Below, piece after piece: positions 29,510-38,400 of a stretch of 64,000 nucleotides of DNA (its first letter is position 1; every line of letters starts with the position of its first letter). The stretch is from the NCBI GenBank assembly GCA_913057175.1, contig CAJXNP010000015.1, positions 62,001-126,000 of the forward strand. Direction: 5' to 3'. The notes under the pieces are model-generated. The model was not told where the DNA came from. It was given only the letters and a program-made list of their open reading frames with translations, and did not search any database. The stretch comes from an uncultured Cytophagales bacterium (GTDB lineage: Bacteria > Bacteroidota > Bacteroidia > Cytophagales > Cyclobacteriaceae). The position numbers and the translations under genes were made by a program.

Positions 29510-30856
29510 ATGAATTTCAAACTCCCTTTTTGTCTTGTCCTTATCACGTTTTGGAGCTGCTCTCAAAAATCTATTTTCAATGTAAAGGATTACGGAGCTG
29601 TCGGTGATGGCCAAACCAATGACCAGACTGCCATCCAAAAAGCCATTGATGCCGGTAACGGCACTGGAGGAACAGTTGTCCTGGAAAATGGCACCTTTCT
29701 CTCCGGGCAAATTACATTGGGCAGCAACATGACCCTCGAAATAAAATCGGACGCAACCCTTCTTGGTATTCAGTCGGACAGTGAAGAACATTACCCGCAT
29801 CACCTCATTGAAACGGAATACCACAATCGCATGGAGCAAGACTGTCAGCGCCGATTGATCTATGGCAATCATGTACAAAATGTGACCATCACCGGTGGCG
29901 GTACGATCGATGGCCAGGGAGATTTCGAGCCATGGATGAATGTAAAGGAGCTGGGAACTGAAAAAGACCGCCCATCCATCCTGGCATTTGTTGGATCTAA
30001 AAATATTACAGTTTCCGATCTCACCTTACTTGAACCGGCATGCTGGACCCAGGTTTACATCGAGTCCGACAGCATCCACATTCATGACCTTACCATTCAT
30101 ACCGGAAATCTCACACCTAACCGTGATGGCATCGATATTGTGGATTGCCATCATGTACTGATAGAAGACTGCTACATTCAATCGGAAGATGATGGTATTT
30201 GTTTTAAAAGTGGAAGTGAATATGGAGTTAAAGACGTGGTGGTCAGAGGGTGCATGATCGATAAATTAAACGTCAATGCTGGCAATTGCTTTAAGCTAGG
30301 CACAGATGGGTTAGGAAGCTTTACAGATTTTCAAATATCAGATCTTTATCTGAAAAATGCCTATCAAAACTCTGCCATCGCCATCGAATCAATGGATGGA
30401 GCAAAAATCGACAACCTGAATATTAAAAACTGTACCATTGAAAATTGTGGACAGGCATTTTTTATTATGTTGGCAGATCGGGGCAGAACGGTACCAGGAC
30501 GTGAATCCCGGATCGGCAGTATCTCGAATATTTCCATCAGTGACATTAACGGAAGCAATTTCACCCAGCAATATCCATCCATTATTACGGGAATAGAAGG
30601 TCATAACATCGGCAGTATTAGATTTGAAAATATACACTTGCAATTAAAAGGTGGAATCAACCGCACGGATCAGGAAGTAATGGAGTACGACGGAAAATAC
30701 CCGGAAGGAAGCAAATTTGGAAATACCAATGCCCATGGATTTTTCGTCAGGCATACGGATAAAATCTCTTTTACAAATTGTGATATTGCTGTTGATTCTC
30801 AGGATGCGAGGGAATGGCTGGTAACGGAGAATGTCGGGGAAGTAGTGATTGAATGA
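29510..30856 (+). CDS. Glycoside hydrolase family 28-type lipoprotein (polygalacturonase/rhamnogalacturonase-like)
   Basis: The ATG at 29510 is preferred because it starts directly at a lipoprotein signal (LVLITFWSC, Cys17). The frame 18 codons further upstream adds a basic peptide with no signal character. The 448-residue protein shows NVKDYGAVGDGQTNDQTAIQ, the usual opening of pectin-lyase-fold GH28 enzymes. The catalytic region has NRDGIDI (204-210) and EDDGICFKSG with Asp227-Asp228. The classical GHG triplet is replaced by NCFKLGT, so it belongs to a divergent branch, possibly exo-acting. It should cleave galacturonic-acid-containing glycans at the cell surface. No other pectin gene adjoins it. 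Confidence 0.85.
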   Translation: MNFKLPFCLVLITFWSCSQKSIFNVKDYGAVGDGQTNDQTAIQKAIDAGNGTGGTVVLENGTFLSGQITLGSNMTLEIKSDATLLGIQSDSEEHYPHHLIETEYHNRMEQDCQRRLIYGNHVQNVTITGGGTIDGQGDFEPWMNVKELGTEKDRPSILAFVGSKNITVSDLTLLEPACWTQVYIESDSIHIHDLTIHTGNLTPNRDGIDIVDCHHVLIEDCYIQSEDDGICFKSGSEYGVKDVVVRGCMIDKLNVNAGNCFKLGTDGLGSFTDFQISDLYLKNAYQNSAIAIESMDGAKIDNLNIKNCTIENCGQAFFIMLADRGRTVPGRESRIGSISNISISDINGSNFTQQYPSIITGIEGHNIGSIRFENIHLQLKGGINRTDQEVMEYDGKYPEGSKFGNTNAHGFFVRHTDKISFTNCDIAVDSQDAREWLVTENVGEVVIE

Positions 30857-30943
30857 ACTGAATTCTAAGATAACGTCATACAAAGTCCTGACCTGAATCC
30901 TGATTTAAGAAATGGTGGATTGCCATTAAAATATCTATTCAAA

Positions 30944-32434
30944 TCATAATGCCATATTTTTTCTAAGACCCACCTCTATTTCTGTAAATTCATCGAGTTT
31001 ACTATCTATTTTTGCATATCCGCCTAAAGATTCTGCCTGTAATTTAATAAGATACAATCCAAGCCCTCTGCCTTCCATGTGGTTGTTAAATCGTCGGTAT
31101 ATTTCAAACAGTTTATTTCGGTATAATTCCATATTTATTCCCATGCCATTGTCCCAAACTTTCATTTTGTAATATTCCCCATTTTCTTCAAAAGTATACC
31201 GGATAACAGGCTTGCGGTGAGGAGAATTAAATTTAATAGCATTGCTGATCATATGAAACAGCATGCTTTTCACCTTCTGATCATTGGTATAAATAATCTG
31301 GCTCTCAACCTGGTTTTCTACTTTTATATTCAGATTTGAAATCTCACTAGCAAATTGATCATTAATTTCCTGAAACAATTCCCTGATATTCACTTTTGAT
31401 ATTTGATGATGAAGACCATGTCTTAACTCAAGTATTTCATCAAGGTCATTAAAAACCTCTTCCATTGTTCTGGCGGTCTTTTCAAGGTGATTGAAAATCT
31501 CACTGTTTGCAGAGGAAAGATCGTCCTTTTTTACAAGGTTCATGAGTCCTTTAAGACTGGCGACGGGAGATTTCAGGTAATGGGAAAGCGTATAGGAGAA
31601 TTGCCTCAGCTCATTGACATGCAGGATCAGCTGTTCATTCGTCAACGAAAGATCTTTTGTTTTGTGCGCAATTTGCTTTTCAAGGTCTTTACTATAAAAC
31701 TCAATCTTGTCTTTTGCCTCCATCAAAGCCTTATTACTGATCTTCAATTTTTCAGTTTGCTCAATTATTTCCACATTCTGTTCCCTGATCTTTTTATTTT
31801 GAGCATATACTTCCGTCTCAAAATTATCGGTTGTGATCTTCAAGCCAAAGATAAAGCCCAGCAATCCAATGTAGGCAATCATTGAAAAAATGGTCGCCAG
31901 AATGTAATGATCATCGACAAATCCAAAATCAAAAAAGCCTATCCCTAAATAATCATGTATTGGGTCAAATAATAACAGGGAGAAGAAGCTTGGAGCCAAC
32001 CCCAAAACAATGTACTTCTTTTGATTGGTGCTAAAAATGAGCAAAGGGACCATCACTACAGCCAGCAACAAAAACCTGTAAAAATAAAAATCCCTGATCC
32101 CGACATCATCTGCTTGTTGGGTCTTGTTGAATATTGAAATGAACATCATCAACAATGGAGGTAACCAGCATATAAAAAGCCGGGACAAATTGAATTTTCC
32201 ATAATAATTGAATAAAAGAACCGATAGAAACACGAAAAAGGAAGCGAAAATTAATTTACGTGTACTTGAAAAACCGTATTCAGGAATAGCAATGAAAACC
32301 ATTGCTAGAATTAGAAAACAGAGGCAACTGGTAATAATTGCTATCCTGTTGGTCAGAAGGACATGACGTTTTTCCTTTTCGTCAGAGATCTTGTTCAGTC
32401 CTATGCAGGAAAGTTTGTTCCAGATTGAGGTCAT
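30944..32434 (-). CDS. Orphan membrane sensor histidine kinase
   Basis: The 496-residue kinase has about six membrane helices in residues 28-200, then a coiled coil (about 205-270). The dimerisation/phosphorylation helix LRQFSYTLSHYLKSPVASLKGL carries His285, and the ATP-binding domain follows with N-box NAIKFNS, WDNGMGIN and GRGLGLYLIK. No extracytoplasmic sensor domain is large enough to see, so it probably senses through the membrane segment. No response-regulator gene adjoins it. It lies downstream of the eCIS ATPase gene on the same strand with 176 bases between, so it could be read through from that operon, but a functional link is unproven. Confidence 0.9.
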   Translation of the reverse strand: MTSIWNKLSCIGLNKISDEKEKRHVLLTNRIAIITSCLCFLILAMVFIAIPEYGFSSTRKLIFASFFVFLSVLLFNYYGKFNLSRLFICWLPPLLMMFISIFNKTQQADDVGIRDFYFYRFLLLAVVMVPLLIFSTNQKKYIVLGLAPSFFSLLLFDPIHDYLGIGFFDFGFVDDHYILATIFSMIAYIGLLGFIFGLKITTDNFETEVYAQNKKIREQNVEIIEQTEKLKISNKALMEAKDKIEFYSKDLEKQIAHKTKDLSLTNEQLILHVNELRQFSYTLSHYLKSPVASLKGLMNLVKKDDLSSANSEIFNHLEKTARTMEEVFNDLDEILELRHGLHHQISKVNIRELFQEINDQFASEISNLNIKVENQVESQIIYTNDQKVKSMLFHMISNAIKFNSPHRKPVIRYTFEENGEYYKMKVWDNGMGINMELYRNKLFEIYRRFNNHMEGRGLGLYLIKLQAESLGGYAKIDSKLDEFTEIEVGLRKNMAL

Positions 32435-32610
32435 TCATAATCAGTTGAAGGTTTGAGCAAAATAGTGAAATTATGTTACTTTCATCAAAAAAGGTATCCA
32501 AAACATATTCCATTAGATGATACTAATCATAATTTTGAAGCAAGTGGAATTTCAATTGGTAAATCGATATAAGCCTGAATTGTCTGCTTACCAAAATACC
32601 TTAATATCTA

Positions 32611-33969
32611 CTAATTAAAGGCTCTTTCCTGCTTTTTCAATTCCTTTTTGATCCCATCAAAAACATCTTCTTTTCGCATAGTAGAATCATTTCTGGAATG
32701 TGTCTTCAGGGACGCGTAGTAAATGACGTTTACAATTTCAGCACCTGTAATAGGATATTTATCAGCAATATCTTTCCAATTGATATCAGCATGAACCTTT
32801 AAACTATTGGGAATACTTTGCGTCCAGAGCTTGTACCGTTCGTTTGTTCCGGGAATAGGAAAATGAATGATATTATGGAACCTTCTTAAAAAAGCATCAT
32901 CGATGTTATTTTTGAAATTGGATGCCAGGATCAGCAAACCCTCGAAGTCTTCAATTCGCTGCAGCAGATAGGAAACCTCCTGATTGGCAAATTTATCATT
33001 TGAACTCTGCACATTCGTTCTTTTTCCGAACAGGGCATCGGCTTCATCAAAAAATAAGATCCAGTTTTTCCTTTCCGCTCTTTTAAATACCATTTCGATG
33101 TGTTTTTCAGTCTCGCCAATGTATTTGGATACTACCTGGGACAAATCGATCCGGTAAACCGGAATATCGAATTTCTTGCCTAAAAGTGATGCGGTTGTTG
33201 TTTTTCCCGTTCCCGCTTTTCCATGAAACAAAACCCGGTAACCCGGTTTTATCCTTCTGCCAAAAACCGGATCATCCAAAACCTTTTGATGATGAGCCAT
33301 CCATATCTGAATGTCGGTGATCTGATCAACAGTCTGTGGATGTAATACCAGGTCATCCCACAACATAGAGGTAGTGATCCTTCGCGCAGGGAACTCAAGG
33401 CTGTAAACCGGCGAAGCTTCCTTTCCAAAAAGTGTTTTTTCCAACCAATCGGGATTAGGCAATAGCCGACCGCTCATATTGGGTTCGCCATGCGGAACGT
33501 CATCAACCTGCAAAATTCCCTGACCAGCAAACTGTCCATCACTATTGAACATTTTCTGATAATTCAACCGATCAGAAATATGGCTGCCAGCCAATAAAAA
33601 TAAAGCGGTTTCTCCTGTTGGTAATATCCCACGATGCTGTTGGCCTTTCACACCACCAAAAGCGATAAACTCTCCTCCTTGTGGGAGAGCTTCAACCATC
33701 ACCTCTTCAAAATATCCCGGTTTGATGTAAGGGGAGATTGCCAGGAATAACACCAGTTTCTCTTCAAAAGTAAAAGTTTCATCCAATTGTAAGATGCTAT
33801 TCAGGTCGGAATCAAATTGTTTGTTTTTGTAGTCCTGAATATTTAGTTCCGTTCCATTCTGTTCGGAAGCGATGCGGTCTTTGATCAATTTTCCTAAACT
33901 TTCCAGGCATCGATGGTATTCATCCTTATTTTTAGAGTCAATCTTCAGGTTGCTATGGACGCTTAACAT
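32611..33969 (-). CDS. eCIS AAA+ ATPase (Afp15-like)
   Basis: The 452-residue protein has an N-terminal helical region of about 200 residues and one AAA+ module: Walker A GKAGTGKTT (about 250-258), Walker B ILFFDEAD (304-311), sensor region LLILASNFKNNIDDAFLRRFHNIIHFPIP with arginine fingers, and a C-terminal lid. This is the layout of Afp15/Pvc15 ATPases found in nearly every extracellular contractile injection system, thought to act in assembly or cargo loading rather than sheath recycling. It is the last eCIS gene on the strand, separated from the 375-aa DUF4157 gene by 334 bases of hairpin-rich DNA. Confidence 0.9.
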   Translation of the reverse strand: MLSVHSNLKIDSKNKDEYHRCLESLGKLIKDRIASEQNGTELNIQDYKNKQFDSDLNSILQLDETFTFEEKLVLFLAISPYIKPGYFEEVMVEALPQGGEFIAFGGVKGQQHRGILPTGETALFLLAGSHISDRLNYQKMFNSDGQFAGQGILQVDDVPHGEPNMSGRLLPNPDWLEKTLFGKEASPVYSLEFPARRITTSMLWDDLVLHPQTVDQITDIQIWMAHHQKVLDDPVFGRRIKPGYRVLFHGKAGTGKTTTASLLGKKFDIPVYRIDLSQVVSKYIGETEKHIEMVFKRAERKNWILFFDEADALFGKRTNVQSSNDKFANQEVSYLLQRIEDFEGLLILASNFKNNIDDAFLRRFHNIIHFPIPGTNERYKLWTQSIPNSLKVHADINWKDIADKYPITGAEIVNVIYYASLKTHSRNDSTMRKEDVFDGIKKELKKQERAFN

Positions 33970-34303
33970 ATTTTGCGTTGGTTGTGTGAATAAACTTTAA
34001 CCTGAGTTCAATATAAAGACAGTAAAAAATCAAAAGAAAACGCCAATATTCCATCCCGATAGCTATCGGGAACAGGGGTGACGGGGTGTGTAAAACACAA
34101 AAACCTGTTTTCTTTTAATTTTTTCATTTTGCAGTTGAGATAAATTTTGACTTGAATTATGAGGTTTTTAAATTACACACCTCTGTATCTCCTCTCAAGA
34201 GGAGAGTATTGGAATAATTCAAGTCAAAATTTCGCGATCTAATATCAAGCTCAGGTTAAGTTAGTACATAATTCAAACTTCGGAAAATATAATCAAACGA
34301 TTA
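33970..34303. repeat. 334-base hairpin-rich gap inside the eCIS locus (MITE-like)
   Basis: The gap has a perfect 18-base palindrome TCCCGATAGCTATCGGGA at 34054-34071 and a perfect 19-bp inverted repeat at 34142-34160 / 34214-34232 (arms AAATTTTGACTTGAATTAT and its complement). An inner 8-bp hairpin sits between the arms (34188-34195 / 34198-34205, TCTCCTCT with AGAGGAGA). No open frame is present. It could be a small non-autonomous element, or a transcript structure that lowers expression of the downstream ATPase gene relative to the structural genes. Confidence 0.65.
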
Positions 34304-35431
34304 TCACTTTGAATCGGACGAATCTGCTGGTGGTTCATCTTCACAATCCATATCCACTGTTACGTGGAATGGATCCAATGCATCGCTGGCGGCTTGCGCA
34401 GAGGCTCTTCTCGCCATAGCATTTTCATCATGCAATTGTTGAACATACTCCTGGATCCCAGCACTGCAACCTGTATAATCAATCGGTAAAGTTACCGTTC
34501 CATTGTACTGGATAAAAGCAGTAACATGATCCTGCTCATGTGGGGCCAGTTCACTGTCGATGGCAGATCGAACCCGTACATGCTGGCAGTCCGTCAATCC
34601 CTGTGGTACTTTCGGCAAGGTTACGCTTGTTGATACGGAATAGGTAATCACTAACTGTCCCGTATAATGCCAGCAATCATTTTCTGCACAATTCACACAA
34701 TTTTCCGCCGGTGTTCTGGAGAGGTTCCGGGTTGTACCAACCCCTCCGTTGAAGGTTGCGTCTGTTTGTCCCTGAAAACTGACGGAATTACCAAAAACTG
34801 TTTTGGTAAATGATGTCCCTGAAGTATAAAGATCGGAAAGGCTTTCAGGCGTCATGACTTTCTCCTCTTCCATCTCGGCTTCTTTTTCCATTTCTTCAGC
34901 GACCGGGTCGGAGGATGCCTCTGTGCTTTCTTCCCCTCCTTCCTTGGGCATCATTTGGATGATTTTCTTTCCGCCCTTTTGTTGCTGTACATGCTTTAAT
35001 TCATGAGCGAGCAATTGTTTCTCTTCAAGGCTTCCTTCCTGATAGTAATGATTATTCATGACAATGTGATTTTGCCAGGCAAAAGCCTTGGCACCAATTT
35101 CTTTGGAAGCCTGCGCTGCTTCCTCGTCACGATGGACTTTTACACTACCGAAATTGTCCTGCATTCTGTTTTCAAAAAATGTCCTTTTACCGGTCGATAG
35201 CGAACTGCCTTTTGAATCAATGTTATTCATAAAATGACCAAAAAAGCTTTTGGGAGAATGGGCTGATTGCTTATCAGATTTCTTTTGTACGCCTTTCTTT
35301 TCTTTCTCCTCCTCGCACTTTTCACACTTTCGCTGGACATGAGCTTCGAAGAAAGCTTCATTCTGATGTTTCTTTTGGGAAGGCTGCTGTTTTTTAGCCC
35401 TCCGCTTTCGGCTGATGGATTTGGTTTTCAT
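34304..35431 (-). CDS. DUF4157-domain protein with two HExxH motifs (candidate eCIS cargo)
   Basis: The 375-residue protein has no signal peptide. The N-terminus is Lys/Arg/Gln-rich (1-50) with CEKCEEE at 36-42. Residues about 75-155 form a DUF4157 domain (FGSVKVHRDEEAAQ, AKAFAWQNHIVM, LLAHELKHVQQQ with HELKH 143-147). An acidic linker follows (about 160-195), then a C-terminal domain containing LAPHEQDHVTAF (second HExxH, 298-302) and paired cysteines (245, 248, 253, 282). DUF4157 domains are established markers of eCIS-associated toxins, probably linked to loading. The second motif suggests an active zinc peptidase. It lies 38 bases after the 1805-aa protein gene and is probably co-transcribed. 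Cargo status is inference. Confidence 0.8.
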   Translation of the reverse strand: MKTKSISRKRRAKKQQPSQKKHQNEAFFEAHVQRKCEKCEEEKEKKGVQKKSDKQSAHSPKSFFGHFMNNIDSKGSSLSTGKRTFFENRMQDNFGSVKVHRDEEAAQASKEIGAKAFAWQNHIVMNNHYYQEGSLEEKQLLAHELKHVQQQKGGKKIIQMMPKEGGEESTEASSDPVAEEMEKEAEMEEEKVMTPESLSDLYTSGTSFTKTVFGNSVSFQGQTDATFNGGVGTTRNLSRTPAENCVNCAENDCWHYTGQLVITYSVSTSVTLPKVPQGLTDCQHVRVRSAIDSELAPHEQDHVTAFIQYNGTVTLPIDYTGCSAGIQEYVQQLHDENAMARRASAQAASDALDPFHVTVDMDCEDEPPADSSDSK

Positions 35432-35469
35432 TTCAATTAATTTTTAACGCGTATTCCTATTAAATATCT

Positions 35470-38400
35470 TTATTGTTCTTCCAAAATATTTGGTACAAGA
35501 TCATCATAGCCTTGATCTTCGCCAATAGAACCGAAAGAACCCTCGGAAGTCTCATATTCTACACTCATAAATTTTCCGGGTAATCTCTTCAGATCTTTAT
35601 TTACTACTGTTTGTAACTTCTTTCCTAGCTCTTTCTCTACAGGCTGATCAGCGCTTGTTGCAGTAGGATTATCTTTCTTGAATTCTGTCGTAAATAAATT
35701 CGTCAGGTTATCCCCACCAATTTTCTCTTTACTGATCTTAGCTTTTACATCTATATCAAAAGTGTTTTTATTTTTCAAAACAGCTGCCATTCTATCTTCA
35801 ACATCACTCATTTCTTTCGTATTGTATTTGGGGGATGAAGGATAAATATTCAATGCCTTACCTTTACCTGACCCACCAAACCTATCACCAATCAAATGCG
35901 CATTATGAAATCCTCCGGTTGCAGAATCGGTAACTCCCCTGGGATTTCCCTCCGGTTTAAATACTAAACCTTTTCCTGAAACGCTTCTGGTTTCTTCCTT
36001 AGGCGGATTGTTTTCGGTTATTTCAGAATAGGAAACTTCTATTTTAAAAGTTGGCCCGTCTTTTCCATCAAATGTTTTCGTTAAGTATTCTGCTATATAT
36101 TTTCCGTTTTTCTCAGTTACTTTCACATGATCAGGGATGTAGTTTTTATGAGGTGGAACATAAACTTTCTCTTCTCCCGGCATGAGTATTCCATTATCAT
36201 TGATATATATTGGCAAATAACCTTCTTTTGCTTTATAGGCTAATCGTTGAATCAGCAGTTCTAAATAATCATCTTTTGGTGTTTTTCTTAACTGATAAAT
36301 ATTTTTGCCATCTACTTCATTTAATCCTGAATCAATATCATTTTCAAATCTTTTATATATTTCTCCATTATTGGTAACAACTTTATTATTTAACCACTTA
36401 TTTAAGATACCGACATTTTTCTCATTCCCACCAAAAAGCCTACTGAGTTTAGGTACCAATAATTTCATACTCGCATCTATTTCAATTTTAATTTCATCTC
36501 TTTCGGGACCCTTTTGTTTATTGTCTAATAGTGTGATCTTTTCATCAATAGATTTTGATATCTCCAATGCATCAGATTTAATTTGATCGAGCGCGGGATC
36601 TGAATTAGTATCAAAATTTTCCAAAAACAGTGTTAACGGTGTCGGTACACTAGCAATAGTTAAAACAGCATTTTTTTCATTCCCTTCAAAATACAGGCTA
36701 TGGGATTTGCCGTCATTACCTTTAAAGGTTTTCTTATTCTTCCACCATTGTAAAACAGATTCTATTGCTCCTTTCACCTTCGCCTTCCCTTTTTCAACCA
36801 GTCCCTCACCAAATTCAATCACCCTCAATACGCCATCAATAATCGGTTTTCCCACTTTCAGTGCTTTGGCTACCAGCCAGTCGATACCTTCAGTAATTTT
36901 CTCGCGGATCTTGCCGATAATCTCTGCGATCTTTTTACCTATGCCGCCTAGTCCAACCTGGTTGGCCAGGAATCCTATCATTACGGGGATTCCTTTTGCC
37001 AGGGCATTTTCGAGGTAATCAGCTGCCACTTTGATATTTCCCGCTGCGATTTCAGCGATACCATTCACGAATGAGTTGAGGATCTCCAGCATGGCCCTTA
37101 GCTGCTCAATGAAGGACTCAATGGCTTTGTAAATAGCAATCACGCTATTGATCACTGCCATGATGCCTGTGGGATCGAGCATGCTTAACAGTTTGGTTGT
37201 AACAGAAGCAATAATTCGGGTCATGATCCAGTTTTTCGCTGCATCCAAAACCATATTCCAGAGGTCGCTTAGTTTCTCCTTGATAAATTCCCAAATGGCA
37301 ATCGGACCTCTGTCAATAACATCCTTGATGAAGGTCCAGATACCTGTCAACTTATCAATGGCTCCCTTGATCTTAGCTACTTTTTCGGCACCGATCTGTT
37401 CGGTCAGCTTCAGCCAAACCCTTTCCATCACGCGCTCGACGCTGATTCCCAGGATCTGTAATACCAGGTTGAGAATGCTCTTGAAGCTAAAATCAGGAGG
37501 CATCTGAATGCCCAACTCTCCAAGCGAGCCAAACAACCAATTAGCCAGTCCATTCATCAGGTGTTTAAGGATATTGTCGAAGAACTGAACAAATCCCTGC
37601 TTGATCCCTCGCAGTATATTTTTGAGGAAGCCAATCGGATCACGTTTGATGTTACCAAATGCTTCCATCGATCGCTGGATGATGTTATTGACCGTTTCGA
37701 ACGGGAAGTTCATAGCAATCAGTAATATCTCGATGGTGATCTTCACAATGGTGATAATAAAGCGGACCAAACGAATGACCGGATCACCAAATGTGCTGAC
37801 GATTCGACGGAATACGCCAAATGGGTTAAGGAAATCGTTCCAATCGAGCGATTCCCACAGGCTGGTAAATAGACCCAGGATGTATTCAAGGGTAAAGTTG
37901 AGCTGTCTGACAGCTTTATCGATCTCTTCGGTCATCCGGTCGATTTTTCCGCTTTCTTTCAATTGACGGAATTGCTCTTCGCCTCCATCCATCAGACTAA
38001 AGAAACCATGGATAATGTTCTCTGTCGTTCTCGGTACCCGGTCTCCCGTAAATGGATCCCTTCCGATCAAAACGGTAATCAGAAAATATCCCCTGGTTTC
38101 TTTTGCAAAATTGCTCAACCTGCTCAAAAGCGCCTCCCTGAGGATCGCCAGCAGCTGGATCATGGCATCTGTCATGAAATCAACAATGCGGGTAATTGGT
38201 GTGGTGAAAGCTTGCGCTATTTCAGTGAAGGTCTCAATCGGAGAATAAAGCGACTCGAAGGAGATGGCTTTCCAGATGGTGTCGAAGATATTTCCGATAT
38301 CGGAAATTAAAGATAGCACCAGGTTAATGCTTCGGTCGATCCAGGCTACACATTTCTCAAAGATGCCATTTTCAACCATTTGACCTTTTATTTGTGCTCC

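Noticed and set aside
29363-29878. 171-aa minus-strand open frame
   Set aside because: It covers the start and signal peptide of the GH28 gene on the other strand and has no recognisable motif.
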